This document shows positions 11,042 to 22,467 of a stretch of DNA of 64,000 bases, one piece after another. The DNA is from Aradus depressus. Taxonomy: Eukaryota; Arthropoda; Insecta; Hemiptera; Aradidae. A program made the position numbers and the translations under genes. Position 1 is the stretch's first letter. Each line of letters begins with the position of its first letter. The DNA lies in NCBI GenBank assembly GCA_963662175.1, contig OY759225.1, positions 3,100,001-3,164,000 on the forward strand. The letters run 5' to 3'. The notes below the pieces were generated by a model, which did not search any database, had not been told where the DNA came from, and worked only from the letters and a program-made list of their open reading frames with translations.

Positions 11042-12735
11042 TTGGGTTATGTATAACAGATAATAGTCAATTTTCGATCAGATGATTTTTTTCGGGATTT
11101 TGTTTTTACCAGTTTTTGACAACAGTACACCTAATAGGCGAATTAAAAAAAATCATTACAATATTTAGGTCCTTAAAAAAAAAATTGTGAAATCCTTATT
11201 TAACAAAAATAAAAAATAAGTACAATCATGGTCGTTACAAATATACAAGAGATTTTGTTAGGCTTAGCGCCTTTCTTTACTCCCAATTAGAGCAGAAAAG
11301 ATGAGCTACAGACAAGAGTTTCTCTGATCTTTGTTGTACATATTAGGAAATGAGAAAATCGACTTTCCAGTCGTTTCCGTACTGTTCTGGGGTGTCTGTC
11401 TGAATTGAAAAAATATAACTGTTAATATAATAATTTTTTCGGTGAATCACTATTAACTAACACAAATTAAGTGTACGAATAACATATTATGCTCAAACGT
11501 AAAAGCAGTCTCTTTGCATTTGTTTCAAGTATTTCAGTGCCTTAAAAAAAATTTGTTTAAACATAGCGATTAATTTTCATTATATTATATATAATAATAA
11601 TAAATTCTTAGTTGAGTTGAAAATTATCCTATTCATTTTTTTAGAAACTAATATATTTTTATTAAATGCAAAGACCTATTCGACTGTGTACGTAAAAATA
11701 TACAAATAGGGTAAGTTCCATTATTCACCGGAGAAACCAAGAAGCGCTTAAAATTTCAATAGTTACATAAAGTGCAAATGTAGGCAATACAATGTAAACC
11801 CTTTTCTCTGGCCAAAATTGCATTAATTAACATTCTCTATTTATTTTTACGAAATAAAAACATATGAAATAACATTAAGTACTGCTTTCCACATTTGTTT
11901 ACATTTCAAATTTCCGGCTAATGGTTTTATCAGTTGATCTTGGAACTTGCCTGTAGTTCTGATTGGTAGAGATGCTCCCGTATGTTTGCGCCCATCAAAT
12001 CCGGGGGAATTTGAATAGTTTATTATTTTTTTTTTAACATACTTTTTGGTTAAGTAAAATTCAAATTTGGATCTCACATACTATTCAAATTTCTAATTAA
12101 CTGGTAAGGTCAATTAGCTAAGAAAATGGACAGCTTGAAGCTACATTCTACTATGCCTTCAAATGAGCAGTGTAACCTCAGGTCAGATATTTACAAAGTT
12201 GAGAGATTTTTAAAATATGTTACTTTAAGAAGATATTTCCTTCATATTATATTTTTCATAAGCCTTTTACGTTCTTAGTAATGTACATGTAACTAATTAT
12301 TTTAGTGGTTTAGGGTTAAATCCTTATAATTTTATTGTTAATATTTTTAAGTAGGTTTTTTTCGTTATAAGTTGTTGCTTAGATATTTATTTATATTTTT
12401 TTTCTCTAAATTTCTTTAACTGAAAACGTAAATGCATCATGGGAAGCATAGATTTAACAATATATTTTTAAGTAGTTCAATTTTTACTCAGGATAATAAT
12501 AGTTAGGATGCTAGTTAATGAAGTAATTAGTCCAGTAATTTATAAGTATAACCTTGGAACATTTGGCTTTCATTAAATCCTTTTTTACCTCAGTGTGTAT
12601 TAAGAAAATAGTAAATTAGTGTTATTTGTCCGTTTGCCATCTTTGTCAGTAATATGATTTGTTCATTTACCTTAAATACTACGTACATTAACCTTCCCAT
12701 CACAAGGTGAAATTATAGGATATATATCACAATAT

Positions 12736-12978
12736 ACCGAGGCCTTTAAGCACGCCATCCTTCGGATGGGACGTTAAGCGATGGTCCCGAGCCTGTACGA
12801 TGTCAGGTACTCGTTAAAGACCCCTATCCTAGGTGAATAAAAATTTAGGGTAGGCAAAATTCAGAACTCCTACAGTCGAGTCGGGCTCATGTCCACTAGA
12901 GTGACGAAAGAGCGCTCTGGTAGTAGGCGATATGACTTCATAGTTAAAAGCCCGGGCATGAGTCATAATAACTAACAA
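12736..12978 (+). mobile_element. SINE-A copy, head-truncated
   Basis: It starts at ACCGAGGCC, just after the B-box position, and keeps the full body and the CCGGGCATGAGTCATAATAA tail with few differences from the full-length copies. Confidence 0.9.
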
Positions 12979-13410
12979 GATGTCTGATTCTGTAGATAAA
13001 CGATTGCTAAACATTTTTTTAGTACATGTAAAAACACTTTAATTATAAATCTTGAAAAATACAAAAGACAGAACTAGATCTGAGTAAAAAAGGTCTTTTT
13101 TGTCTTACAAAAATTCTTACATGCTAATTATATTATATATATATTATATAAATATATAAAATACTAATGTAAAAACTAAAATAAATTTCGATTTTTCAAA
13201 AAAAAAAAAATAATAATTATAAAAAAAGGCAAGGGTAACGTTTCCTATTTTTTAAGCACTTCTGTCAACAACAAAAAATCGTATTAATATAAGACTTAAA
13301 ACTTATTGTTACAGAGATCAATTAGTAAAATAACAATATAAAAAACAAAATCCATAACCTCTCCATAAAAATACATTCAACTCATATTTTAAACTTCTAA
13401 AAATTAAATA

Positions 13411-14453
13411 AGGGGCCGTCCCTACATTACGTGAGACGATTAGGGGGGGGGGGGGGGGGGGGGGGGGTGTCATTGAAAATCTTACGTAACAGAAAAAACA
13501 CCTAATATATTCCAATAAACATAACATAAAAATTTTTCATTGCGTAGCCAAAATTACTGTTTTTTCACTTAAATTACATGAATAAAAAATGGTTTTTTTT
13601 ACATGTATTCGTTCTGAATCGAAAACGGTCTGAAAAAGCGATTTATAAAATTAACTGACCATTTTCGAGCTTTTGTAACCGAAAATATCGGTTGATTATG
13701 TAATGCAATACCAGTATAGATAAGTTCCTAATGAAAAAGTGTTAAGTATTGTGAAAGCTTCATTCCTATCGATAATAATACGTCACAAAGTTTTTTTGTT
13801 AATTGCTATATTGGAACAGATGTGATCAAAGTATTATTAGTGACATTAACTATGCGTTTTATTTATATAGCAGTGTTGATATCCTATTTTCTATGATAAT
13901 GTGAGGGCGCCGGTAGCTCAGTGGTATGCGTGCTTGACTTCTGAGCTCAAGGTCGTGGGTTCGTAGCCCGACCGAGGCCCTTAGTTTATTTTATCTGGGA
14001 GGTAAAATAAACTTAAGCACGCCGTCCTTCGGATGGGACGTTAAGCGATGGTCCCGAGCCTGTACGATGTCAGGTACTCGTTAAAGACCCCTACCCTAGA
14101 TGAATAAAAATTTAGGGTAGGCAAAATTTAGGACTCCCACAGTAGAGTCGGGCTCATGTCCACCAGAGTGACGAAAGAGCGCTCTGGTAGTAGGCGATAT
14201 GACCTCGTAGTTAAAGCCCGGGCATGAGTCATAAAACCTAACCTAACTATGCGTTTTATTTATATAGCAGTGTTGATATCCTATTTTCTATGATAATGTA
14301 CGGTGATTCCCAAAATTTTCAATCTTATGTAAGATTTCTGGGGGGGTGGGGGGGGTCGAGCGGATCTTACGAAATCTTACATGGGAGGGGGGGGGGGGGA
14401 GGGGGTCTAAAATGGTCGAAAATCGTCTTACGTAATTTAGGGACGGCCCCTAA
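13411..14453. mobile_element. TIR element (AGGGGCCGTCCCTA ends), split by a SINE
   Basis: The left end, AGGGGCCGTCCCTACATTAC, is mirrored by ACGTAATTTAGGGACGGCCC-CT at 14434-14453. Long G runs lie just inside both ends (13442-13467 and 14341-14404), together with repeated TCTTACGTAA-type motifs. No transposase is seen, so it is non-autonomous. Removing the SINE and its duplication leaves about 640 bp. Confidence 0.75.
13903..14243 (+). mobile_element. SINE-A full-length copy with a very long target duplication
   Basis: Head GGGCGCCGGTAGCTCAGTGG, B box in GTGGGTTCGTAGCCC, full body, and tail GAGTCATAAAACCTAACC. The flanks 13847-13902 and 14244-14299 are the same 52-56 bp sequence (beginning TATGCGTTTTATTTATATAG in both). 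The element is nested in the TIR element 13411-14453. Confidence 0.92.
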
Positions 14454-15440
14454 TGGGTTACAGTTAGGTATATAGTTTGGCTTCTAGGTTTGCTCTTGTG
14501 TTTAAGCCGAAACAATAGAAAGGCGTTTAATCCAGCAGCCTGAAAAAAAAAACGCAATAGAAGAAAAAACATGAAACAATAAAATAATGGACATTCTAAA
14601 TTGAAATCAGGAATATCATAGACCACAAGGTGGGGTCCGTTTGGAGTTGAGAGTTGGTTTCATTTTGTTTATTTGAGATATACAAGATCACTGAGTGGGT
14701 GTCCTGCTCGCTATGACGTTTGCAGGACAACCGAAAGAGAAGGTACCTAAAGACACAGCCTCCTCAGACACCAAGGCTCGGGTACATGCGCATTTTGGTC
14801 CTTGTGGTGCGAAGGTTAATATTAAATATGGTAAATTACTAAAATGGCGTTATAGAATTTCAAATATTTTTGCTTGCTTAAGGAGAGAGAGAAGATTGGC
14901 CAGTAATAAAGTAATTTTTGCATCAAGTCCCTAAGCCAGTGTCGGCTTTACTGGCAAGTTGATGAAGTGCTTAGTTTGAAATGTGTGGCTACGATTATCT
15001 CTTTTAAACTTAAAAGACAACATTTTTCAAAAGAATTAAGAAATAAGCTTGAAATCTGAAGGTATAGAATTCGTATTGAAAAAATCACAAAATTATAGAT
15101 GCAAGGAAACGACGCGATCTTTCGAAAATGTTCATAAATGTTATCATTGTCAACGCATTTTAATACTTTCGATAAATGATTGCCCCCGGCCTTGGCGTAA
15201 CTACACCTTAGGCAAATTTTCTTAATGGCCCTTCTCTAAAATTATTGATAAATTAAAATGATTTCGTGCATGCCTGAATTAAGGTCGTTTTAAAAGTTTT
15301 TATTTTATTATATATTTTTTTAAAACGCTGTTCTATATCGAAATAATGATAAGCTGTGGCGGCCCAATAAAAACACTTGCACTCTCCCTAGACCACAAAT
15401 AGTTTAAACTCGTCCTTTTTCTAAAAGCGTTTGAAATAAG

Positions 15441-15682
15441 CGTTTGGAGGATGTGCTACATGAGTTGTAGCTCATTTTGGAGGATGTGCTACATGAGTTG
15501 TAGCTCATTTTGTAGGATGTGCTACATGAGTTGTAGCTCATTTTGGAGGATGTGCTACATGAGTTGTAGCTCATTTTGGAGGATGTGCTACATGAGTTGT
15601 AGCTCATTTTGGAGGATGTGCTACATGAGTGTAGCTCATTTTGGAGGATATGCTACATGAGTGTAGCTCATTTTGAACATCT
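15441..15682. repeat. 33-bp tandem repeat, about 7 units
   Basis: The unit GAGGATGTGCTACATGAGTT-GTAGCTCATTTTG repeats about seven times; the last two units have lost two T's. The unit contains the imperfect palindrome GCTACATGAG/TTGTAGCTC. Because 33 is a multiple of 3, open frames appear on both strands (MCYMSCSSFWR and MSYNSCSTSSK repeats), but no gene context supports coding. Confidence 0.9.
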
Positions 15683-15689
15683 TATTCTA

Positions 15690-16520
15690 CGGAACAACTT
15701 TTGTTTGCCAAGGTTTTTGGTAACTAGCACATTGTCAAAATGGCGCCTCAAAATTTGACTTTATTAATAGTGAATAATAAGTCTTCCTGCTTCAACATTT
15801 TTATTTAAAATGGACTCGTCTTCCGATATCAGTTTATTTTCTACGATATTTTCCACTTTTTCGACCTGGATTTGACCGATATAAGCGACTAAAGGAACCT
15901 GAAGTTTTCGATCCTCGTAAATTCCCATCTGTTTCTATCTTCTCCGGGGCTCTTTGAATCTTGCGAACACCTACCAGATATTCTTGATTGTTCGGATGTC
16001 CTGAATTTTCAATTCCTGAAAAGTCAATTACGGCACTGGAAAGGGTCGTCTTGTCGAAAATATGTGTTTCAAAACTATATTTCAAGATGGTTTTCGGCAT
16101 GTATCTCAAAAACCGGGCGGCTTATAAAAAATCATATTTCGTATAAATTATGTAATTTAATATTTTCTACAACTATTAGATACTCTAAAAGATTATTGAT
16201 TAGGTCATAAACATAAGCTGTATCTTGCAAAATGTAGTTAGGTCCATTTTCGTTCGATTTCGGCCAAAATCTAGTCAGAGCTAAGTTAGAACATGTGACC
16301 CCTTCACACAAAATTTCAAGTTCATAGCTACAATTATTTTTGCGGTAGAGAGCTCACAACTTTTCAATCACATAAACACACTCACACAGACAGACATCAT
16401 TGCGAAAATGGTCAAAACGTATTCGGTGACCTTGAAACGTGAAAATCAGTTGAAACCTCGATCTCGGATTTTCGCACGATTCAATACATCCTTAAACTAT
16501 AGAGGTATAAGAAAGTAAAA
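15690..16520. repeat. Likely dispersed repeat (D3) with degenerate coding look
   Basis: The stretch ends with CACACAGACAGACATCATTG, AAAATGGTCAAAACGTATTC and ATAGAGGTATAAGAAAGTAA, which looks like the end of an old transposon family. A 91-codon minus-strand frame (15834-16109) has no recognisable domain. Confidence 0.3.
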
Positions 16521-17589
16521 AAGATTGAGGAGGCCCAGGCAATTTGTGGGTCCAGCCACTCTGTAGTTACACCACTGGCCCCCCGCAATCATGTTCCGTA
16601 GATTTAATTGGGACTCATTTTCAAATTAGTCAACAAAATTATCATATGGAGAACAAGCTAACAACCTAAAAACAAACTGAAAACATAGACCATTTCCTAT
16701 TGGCGAATAAAATTTGCGGTAATACATTTTAAAATGTATTATTTCAATGACGCTTCACCTGCTTTCCGAAAGCCGTCACTGTCCCATCTATTAATGTAGC
16801 CTAGATAAATAAAATAAAATAAAGTAGTGAAATGTTACCTATTTTTGTATGTATCAAATATAATATTTATTTTTATTTTATTCTTATATTCTTGCCACTA
16901 AATTGGTTGGTTGTTCAGCTCCTGAAGTCATTTGAAATAACTATTACTTTATCATTTATTATTATTATTAGTTTATTTATTTTTTTTTATTATTATTTTT
17001 TATATAAATTTCCAAAAATGTGTCTGACTTGACCACTTCTGATTATTGCTGCACTGTTGCCGTGTTTCTTGCAGGCGTGTTTCGGAAAAGATCTCTCAGA
17101 GGTAAATACTTATCTTGGAAAATCCCCTTTTCTTTTCTATACTTACTGTATCTTTATTTGACTATCTTTATATTTTCATAAATTCTTTTTCCTTTTTTTT
17201 TTTTTTTTTTTTTGTTTAAATCAAAAATACAAAACTTCAGTCCTTATGTTCTGACCGATTGGGACTTTACGGTACATTAAATTTTTTTTTTCAGTTTCAA
17301 ACATTTATTTTTTTATTTTTCATAATTTTTTTTTCTTACCAATTTAACTAGATAGCTGCATTGGCCTCTGGTCTTGTATATTTAAGAAATAAAAACTATC
17401 AAAAATTGACTTAAAAAGCAAATTTTTTTATTTATTCACTAACTATAATTTAGAGCATATTTCACATGATTGAATATTTATTTGCACATTCACTTTTATT
17501 TTCAGAAGTATAACATATACATACTCAGTTACATAAATATGTGCAATTATGTCATATATATTTGTTTCTAAGTTGAGGAACGCGGACAT

Positions 17590-19010
17590 ATTGTGGAAAC
17601 ATATTGTGGAATAAATAAAACAAACTTATTTTTTGAAATATTGTCTATTCCACTAAAGATATATACATACATATATAACCACCGGTTTCGGCTTTATACC
17701 ATCGTCAGGTCTAGTTATGAACTAAGTCAGTTTGCAGAGAGCGACCCTTCAAATACATCTCAGGTCAAAGGGTGCTATTAAAACTTGGGAGTCGCCCGGC
17801 TGTACCGTTAGCTAACTCATGAAATATTTCTTAACAAAACCTAGTTCTAAATTTACATAAAACAATATCACTAGACTAATACGTGGAAAAAATAACAAAT
17901 AAATAAGTACAAATACAAGTAAATAATAAAAAATAGAAATAAAATTTATAATAATGATAAGATTTCGATAACTTGAAACATATATGTGGAACCAAATATT
18001 AATAACAGATAATACAAACATATATGTCTGTTTCCATATATATGTTTGTATTATCTCTTATTAATATTTGGTTCCACATATATGTTTCAAGTTATCTAAA
18101 TCTTATCATTATTATTAATTTTATTTCTATTTTTTATTATTTACTTGTATTTGTTCTTATTTATTTGTTATTTTCCCCGTATTAGTCTAGTGATATTGTT
18201 TTATGTAAATGTAGAACTAGGTTTTGTTAAGAAATATTTCATGAGTTAGCTAACGGTACAGCTGGGCGACTCCCAAGTTTTAATAGCACCCTAAAATACA
18301 AGAAGAAACAGACATATATGTTGTATTATCTGTTATTAATATTTGGTTCCACATATATGTTTCAAGTTATCGAAATCTTATCATTATTATTAATTTTATT
18401 TCTATTTTTTATTATTTACTTGTATTTGTTCTTATTTATTTGTTATTTTCCCCGTATTAGTCTAGTGATATTGTTTTATGTAAATGTAGAACTAGGTTTT
18501 CTTAAGAAATATTTCATGAGTTAGCTAACGGTACAGCTGGGCGACTCCCAAGTTTTAATAGCACCCTAAAATACAAGAAGAAACAGACATATATGTTGTA
18601 TTATCTGTTATTAATATTTGGTTCCACATATATGTTTCAAGTTATCTAAATCTTATCATTATTATTAATTTTATTTCTATTTTTTATTATTTACTTGTAT
18701 TTGTACTTATTTATTTGTTATTTTTTCCACGTATTAGTCTAGTGACATTGTTTTATGTAAATTTAGAACTAGGTTTTGTTAAGAAATATTTCATGAGTTA
18801 GCTAACGGTACAGCCGGGCGACTCCCAAGTTTTAATAGCACCCTTTGACCTGAGATGTATTTGAAGGGTCGCTCTCTGCAAACTGACTTAGTTCATAACT
18901 AGACCTGACGATGGTATAAAGCCGAAACCGGTAGTTATATATGTATATATATATATCTTTAGTGGAATAGACAATATTTCAAAAAATAAGTTTGTTTTAT
19001 TTATTTATAT
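17590..19010. mobile_element. Large foldback element with stacked inner repeats
   Basis: The outer ends are inverted: AAATAAAACAAACTTATTTT (17614 on) mirrors AATAAGTTTGTTTTATTT (ending about 19003). Inside are hammerhead-like cores (17679-17714 minus, 18902-18934 plus), then a left arm (about 17720-18020) and three tandem copies of its inverse (about 18030-18300, 18318-18590, 18597-18843). The inner copies are linked by AAAATACAAGAAGAAACAGAC. AGTTGAGGAACGCGGACATA precedes it at about 17572, as also at 50372. No transposase is seen. Confidence 0.8.
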
Positions 19011-19784
19011 ATATTTGTATCTGTGTATGTATATTTATACTAAAGTATTAGCGTATAAATATATACATAGGAAAGCACGGTTAAAACAATATATATATTT
19101 TTTTTTTCTAAATTGTTTCATATTCTTATAAAACTATAAAAAAAAGGGGTTGTGAATCGAGTTTTGATTAGAATGAATAACCCAAAAACTATTTTTTGGA
19201 TCAGCTAATTAATTATTGATAAAATACAAAAATAAATTAAAAGAATGTAGGAATGCACAGCGAGAATCTTTTCTGAAACATCTAGCCGCTTCCTTTTTTC
19301 CTATTCTGTTTTTATTTTGACTAATTCTATTTCTATTTTGTATTTTTTTTTTCTTATATATTTCTTTCTTTGTGTATTCCTTTATACTGATAATGCTTGG
19401 AGTGTGCTTTGCTATGCAATTTTTTAAAGTAGTTTTCAAAAATGGCTTGTTTAATAGTAAAAATGAAACTGCACAAAATGTAGATATTAATATGCTTATT
19501 TTTGATATTATAAATTTTTTTATTTTATTTTTTTAATGCATTTTATTTTAAAATTATACGAATAAAAAAAAAATATATATATATATATATTTATCAGGCT
19601 AAGAAATCATTACGCCCTGCTTGTGTAGTTCTATTTTTGTCGAGCGAAGCAAAATCTGTACTCAAAGATGGAATGGAGACTGGAGCCCGGCCAACACTGG
19701 TCTGTACGTATATGTTCGTTCTCCGCTCACAAAAATGTAAAAATGAAATGGACAGACTCTTTTCATATTTCAATTATGTATTAC

Positions 19785-21750
19785 TCAAACAACCGAAAAT
19801 ACTTGTTTAATTTGTTGGTTAGTGTATGTCAAAAATAAATGGAGGGGGGGGGGGGGGGGGGGGCTTAACTCAAAAATCCTCCATTTCCTGATGTAATCAA
19901 TATATAGACAATGGCCTATTACATAAGGTTCACTTCCTGATAATCCGTGAACTTTGTGGGTATTGTAGAGATGAGACAGCCGTCTCAAGACTTCATCAGA
20001 ACATTTGTCTCTTGCAGAGAAGGACGTGTTTTAGCTGTGACATTCTAAATTTTGTAGCACAATTTAGTTTTGGTTCATAATTGCCTGATATATTTTGATG
20101 AAATCTACCGACAGAATATTTAAGGTGTTAATTCATCGCAAGTCTCTCCTTATATTCTTAACGCTGCCAAAACCCACTCTATTAAAATAATTTAAAAAAT
20201 TATAAAAGGTTGTTTAAAATGTTTAACAGCGCACTGTAATTTGCTACTTTTTGTACATAATTTTAGATATAGTATGTCAGCCCTTTGCCCCAATGTCAGC
20301 CCTTTGCCCAATAATCGTATGACTGACTACTCTAAAACTATCGGAAAGTTTTCAAAAATTAATATTAGACAATTTTTAAAAAATGTATATTTTTCAAAAA
20401 TGTTGTGATTCTCTTGCACAACTGATAACTGTGTCCAACGCCGAAGAAGTCTCCAACGATAAGAACCAACCTGTCTTCTCTCGTTATATTTCTCCGACTG
20501 GACACAATTTTTGGTCATTAGCGTCCATCGAAAGGCACTCCGCAGCCTCTTCGACATCACATTCCTCATACCCAGGTAAGTTATGACACTAACCAGAGAG
20601 GAGTTTTTCAAAGAATTAAAATCTAAGTCGAAATCTGGATATTTCACATTTTCTAAGGAATAGCGAATGAGATAGTTCTGTTTCCCAATTTGGATAACAC
20701 TCGACCTACTAGAAAATACATACTTTTTTTTTTAGTATTGTTCCGGATAACAGAGATTCTGGTGAACTGACTTGTGGCTAAACACCACTCTACTATAAAG
20801 TTATTTCTGATGTTTCATCAAGTAATTGCTATGGTATTAATACTTCCCCGCCCCCCTCCATTCTCAGTAGACAAACAAAACTGGACATTTGAATATTTTT
20901 TGTATCGGTATACCGGATATTAAATATTTTTTGTGTTTTTCTTATTAACTGTTCTTATATTTTTTTCTTTAATAATACTGGGGGAAAGAATAAGGACTCT
21001 GGGACAGATGAGCAAAGTATTATTATTATATCATATTATAATATTATCAGCATTTTTATTATAAATATTCCTGTAATTTCTGTGATAAGGAGTGAGATAT
21101 TTTTGCGCTCAAGGTGAATCAAGCATTTGGCCCATTTTACTAAATTTAAGCTTTAAGAAGATAGTAAATAATTATAAAAAATACAATCTGTCATAAATGC
21201 TAAATAAAGTTTTCGTGTCTGGCAGACAACAGACTTTTGGTAGAGAAAACTCTTCTTAAGTTCTCTATATTATTATAAATAAATTGATAAGTTAAAATTC
21301 GTAATTTTTCAGGGCAGCACCTTTTTACTTTTGCATTACTCGTGTAAATCCAGTTTTTGGAATAAATAAATTATGTTTGCATCATTATTAATCATATACC
21401 TTCTAAATCTATAGGAGTGAGTGAAAATGAATATTGTTAATCCTTTCTTGGATTTTCCCTTAGTTACCTAATCATTCCCTATCACTTACCTAATTATTGA
21501 CCACACTTACCTAATTTTTATACACACTTACCTAATTATTAACCATACTTTTTGAAATACTTGTGAATGATGCCTCTCTAAAGTTGATTTAACCGAGAAC
21601 ATACACAATTTTACGAGATATCAAGAAACCCACATCTTTATAATTCCGAAAGTATTATAGTCCTGAGCTGCCAACTTCTTCCCAGTGGCGCAGATGGCTT
21701 GGGAGATGATCACAATACATTTAACTCATTTTGGCCATTTTACGTCTTAT
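19785..21750. other. Gene-free intronic sequence with poly-G and an unexplained minus-strand frame
   Basis: A G run lies at 19844-19863. A minus-strand frame at 20327-20647 (106 codons) contains SKRLRSAFRWTLMTKNCVQS and looks mildly coding-like, but matches no family I know and has no clear exon boundaries. The rest is AT-rich. Confidence 0.4.
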
Positions 21751-21760
21751 TCCCTGTGAC

Positions 21761-22412
21761 CAGGGGCGTAGCCAGGATTTTGAGCAGGGGGGGGGGGGGG
21801 GGGGGGGGGGGAGGGGGGCAAAGTTAGGCTGCGAGGGTGGGGGGTATAGACTCCCGGGGGCACAGCCAGCAGTTTCCGTGATAAGCGTTGCACACTTTTT
21901 GTTATTAATTTGGGAGACTCGGACCTCTAGAAGCTCCCCCTGAGGTAACCACTGACTGTAATACTTAAGTTGACTTTACATGAGCAGAAAAAATGCAAAG
22001 CCCAGCAGCAGCAAATGCACGCAGTGGTTTCTGTGCTTTTAGAATTAAATGACACATCCAATAGCGTGCATTTGCTGCTGCTACGCTTTGTATTTTTACT
22101 GCGCATGTAAAATCAGCTTTAAGAGTATAAAGTATAACATAAATGACGATTTTGAGGAAATTAAATGATCGAATTCATGTATATTTAAACAAATGTAATA
22201 TGACTTGTTTTGTACATGTACATTTATGTAACAGCTGTTTGCTGATTTAAGAATAAGACGCACTGGAAATTTGAAGATCCTATTGGTACCTTGCAAGCAA
22301 TCCATTTTAAATAAAAACTATTTTTTTAGTTTATTTCATTTGTATCTGTTTTTTTGCTTTGGCCAGGGGGGGCACATTCCCCCCTCCCCCTGCCCCCCTG
22401 GCTACGCCCCTA
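21761..22412. mobile_element. hAT-like MITE with 8-bp target duplication
   Basis: The ends CAGGGGCGTAGCCAGG (21761) and CCTGGCTACGCCCCTA (ending 22412) are inverted. The flanks are CCTGTGAC (21753-21760) and CCTGTAAC (22413-22420), an 8-bp duplication with one mismatch, typical of hAT. A G run of about 25 and a C-rich right end sit just inside. No transposase is present. A second palindromic MITE is nested at about 21965-22128. Confidence 0.8.
21965..22128. mobile_element. Nested palindromic MITE
   Basis: Arms GACTTTACATGAGCAGAAAA...GCAGCAGCAAATGCACGC and GCGTGCATTTGCTGCTGCT...ACTGCGCATGTAAAATCAGC are inverted about a spacer of about 40 bp, inside the hAT-like MITE. Confidence 0.65.
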
Positions 22413-22467
22413 CCTGTAACCATAGATATCATCTAACAGTTCTCTATCAGACACAAGCAAACACATA

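Larger units (their letters stand above)
10537..11061. mobile_element. Composite insertion: hammerhead-bearing foldback joined to SINE-B
   Basis: TGTATAACAGATAA occurs at about 10538-10551 and again at 11048-11061, a possible 14-bp target duplication. Inside, a minus-strand hammerhead-like core (10627-10661) is followed by inverted arms (10663-10725 and 10775-10827, sharing CATAAGAGATAAGACTAA-type and ACAGAATGTCAGCCTCTCG sequence). The right arm stops exactly where SINE-B begins (10829), so the outer right arm is missing. Confidence 0.55.

Noticed and set aside
14695..14934. 79-codon frame as a possible gene fragment
   Set aside because: No recognisable motif; composition changes abruptly to AT-rich and no boundaries are supported.
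15404..15660. Repeat-protein-like frames MSYNSCSTSSK and MCYMSCSSFWR
   Set aside because: Product of a 33-bp tandem repeat in an intron, open on both strands without context.
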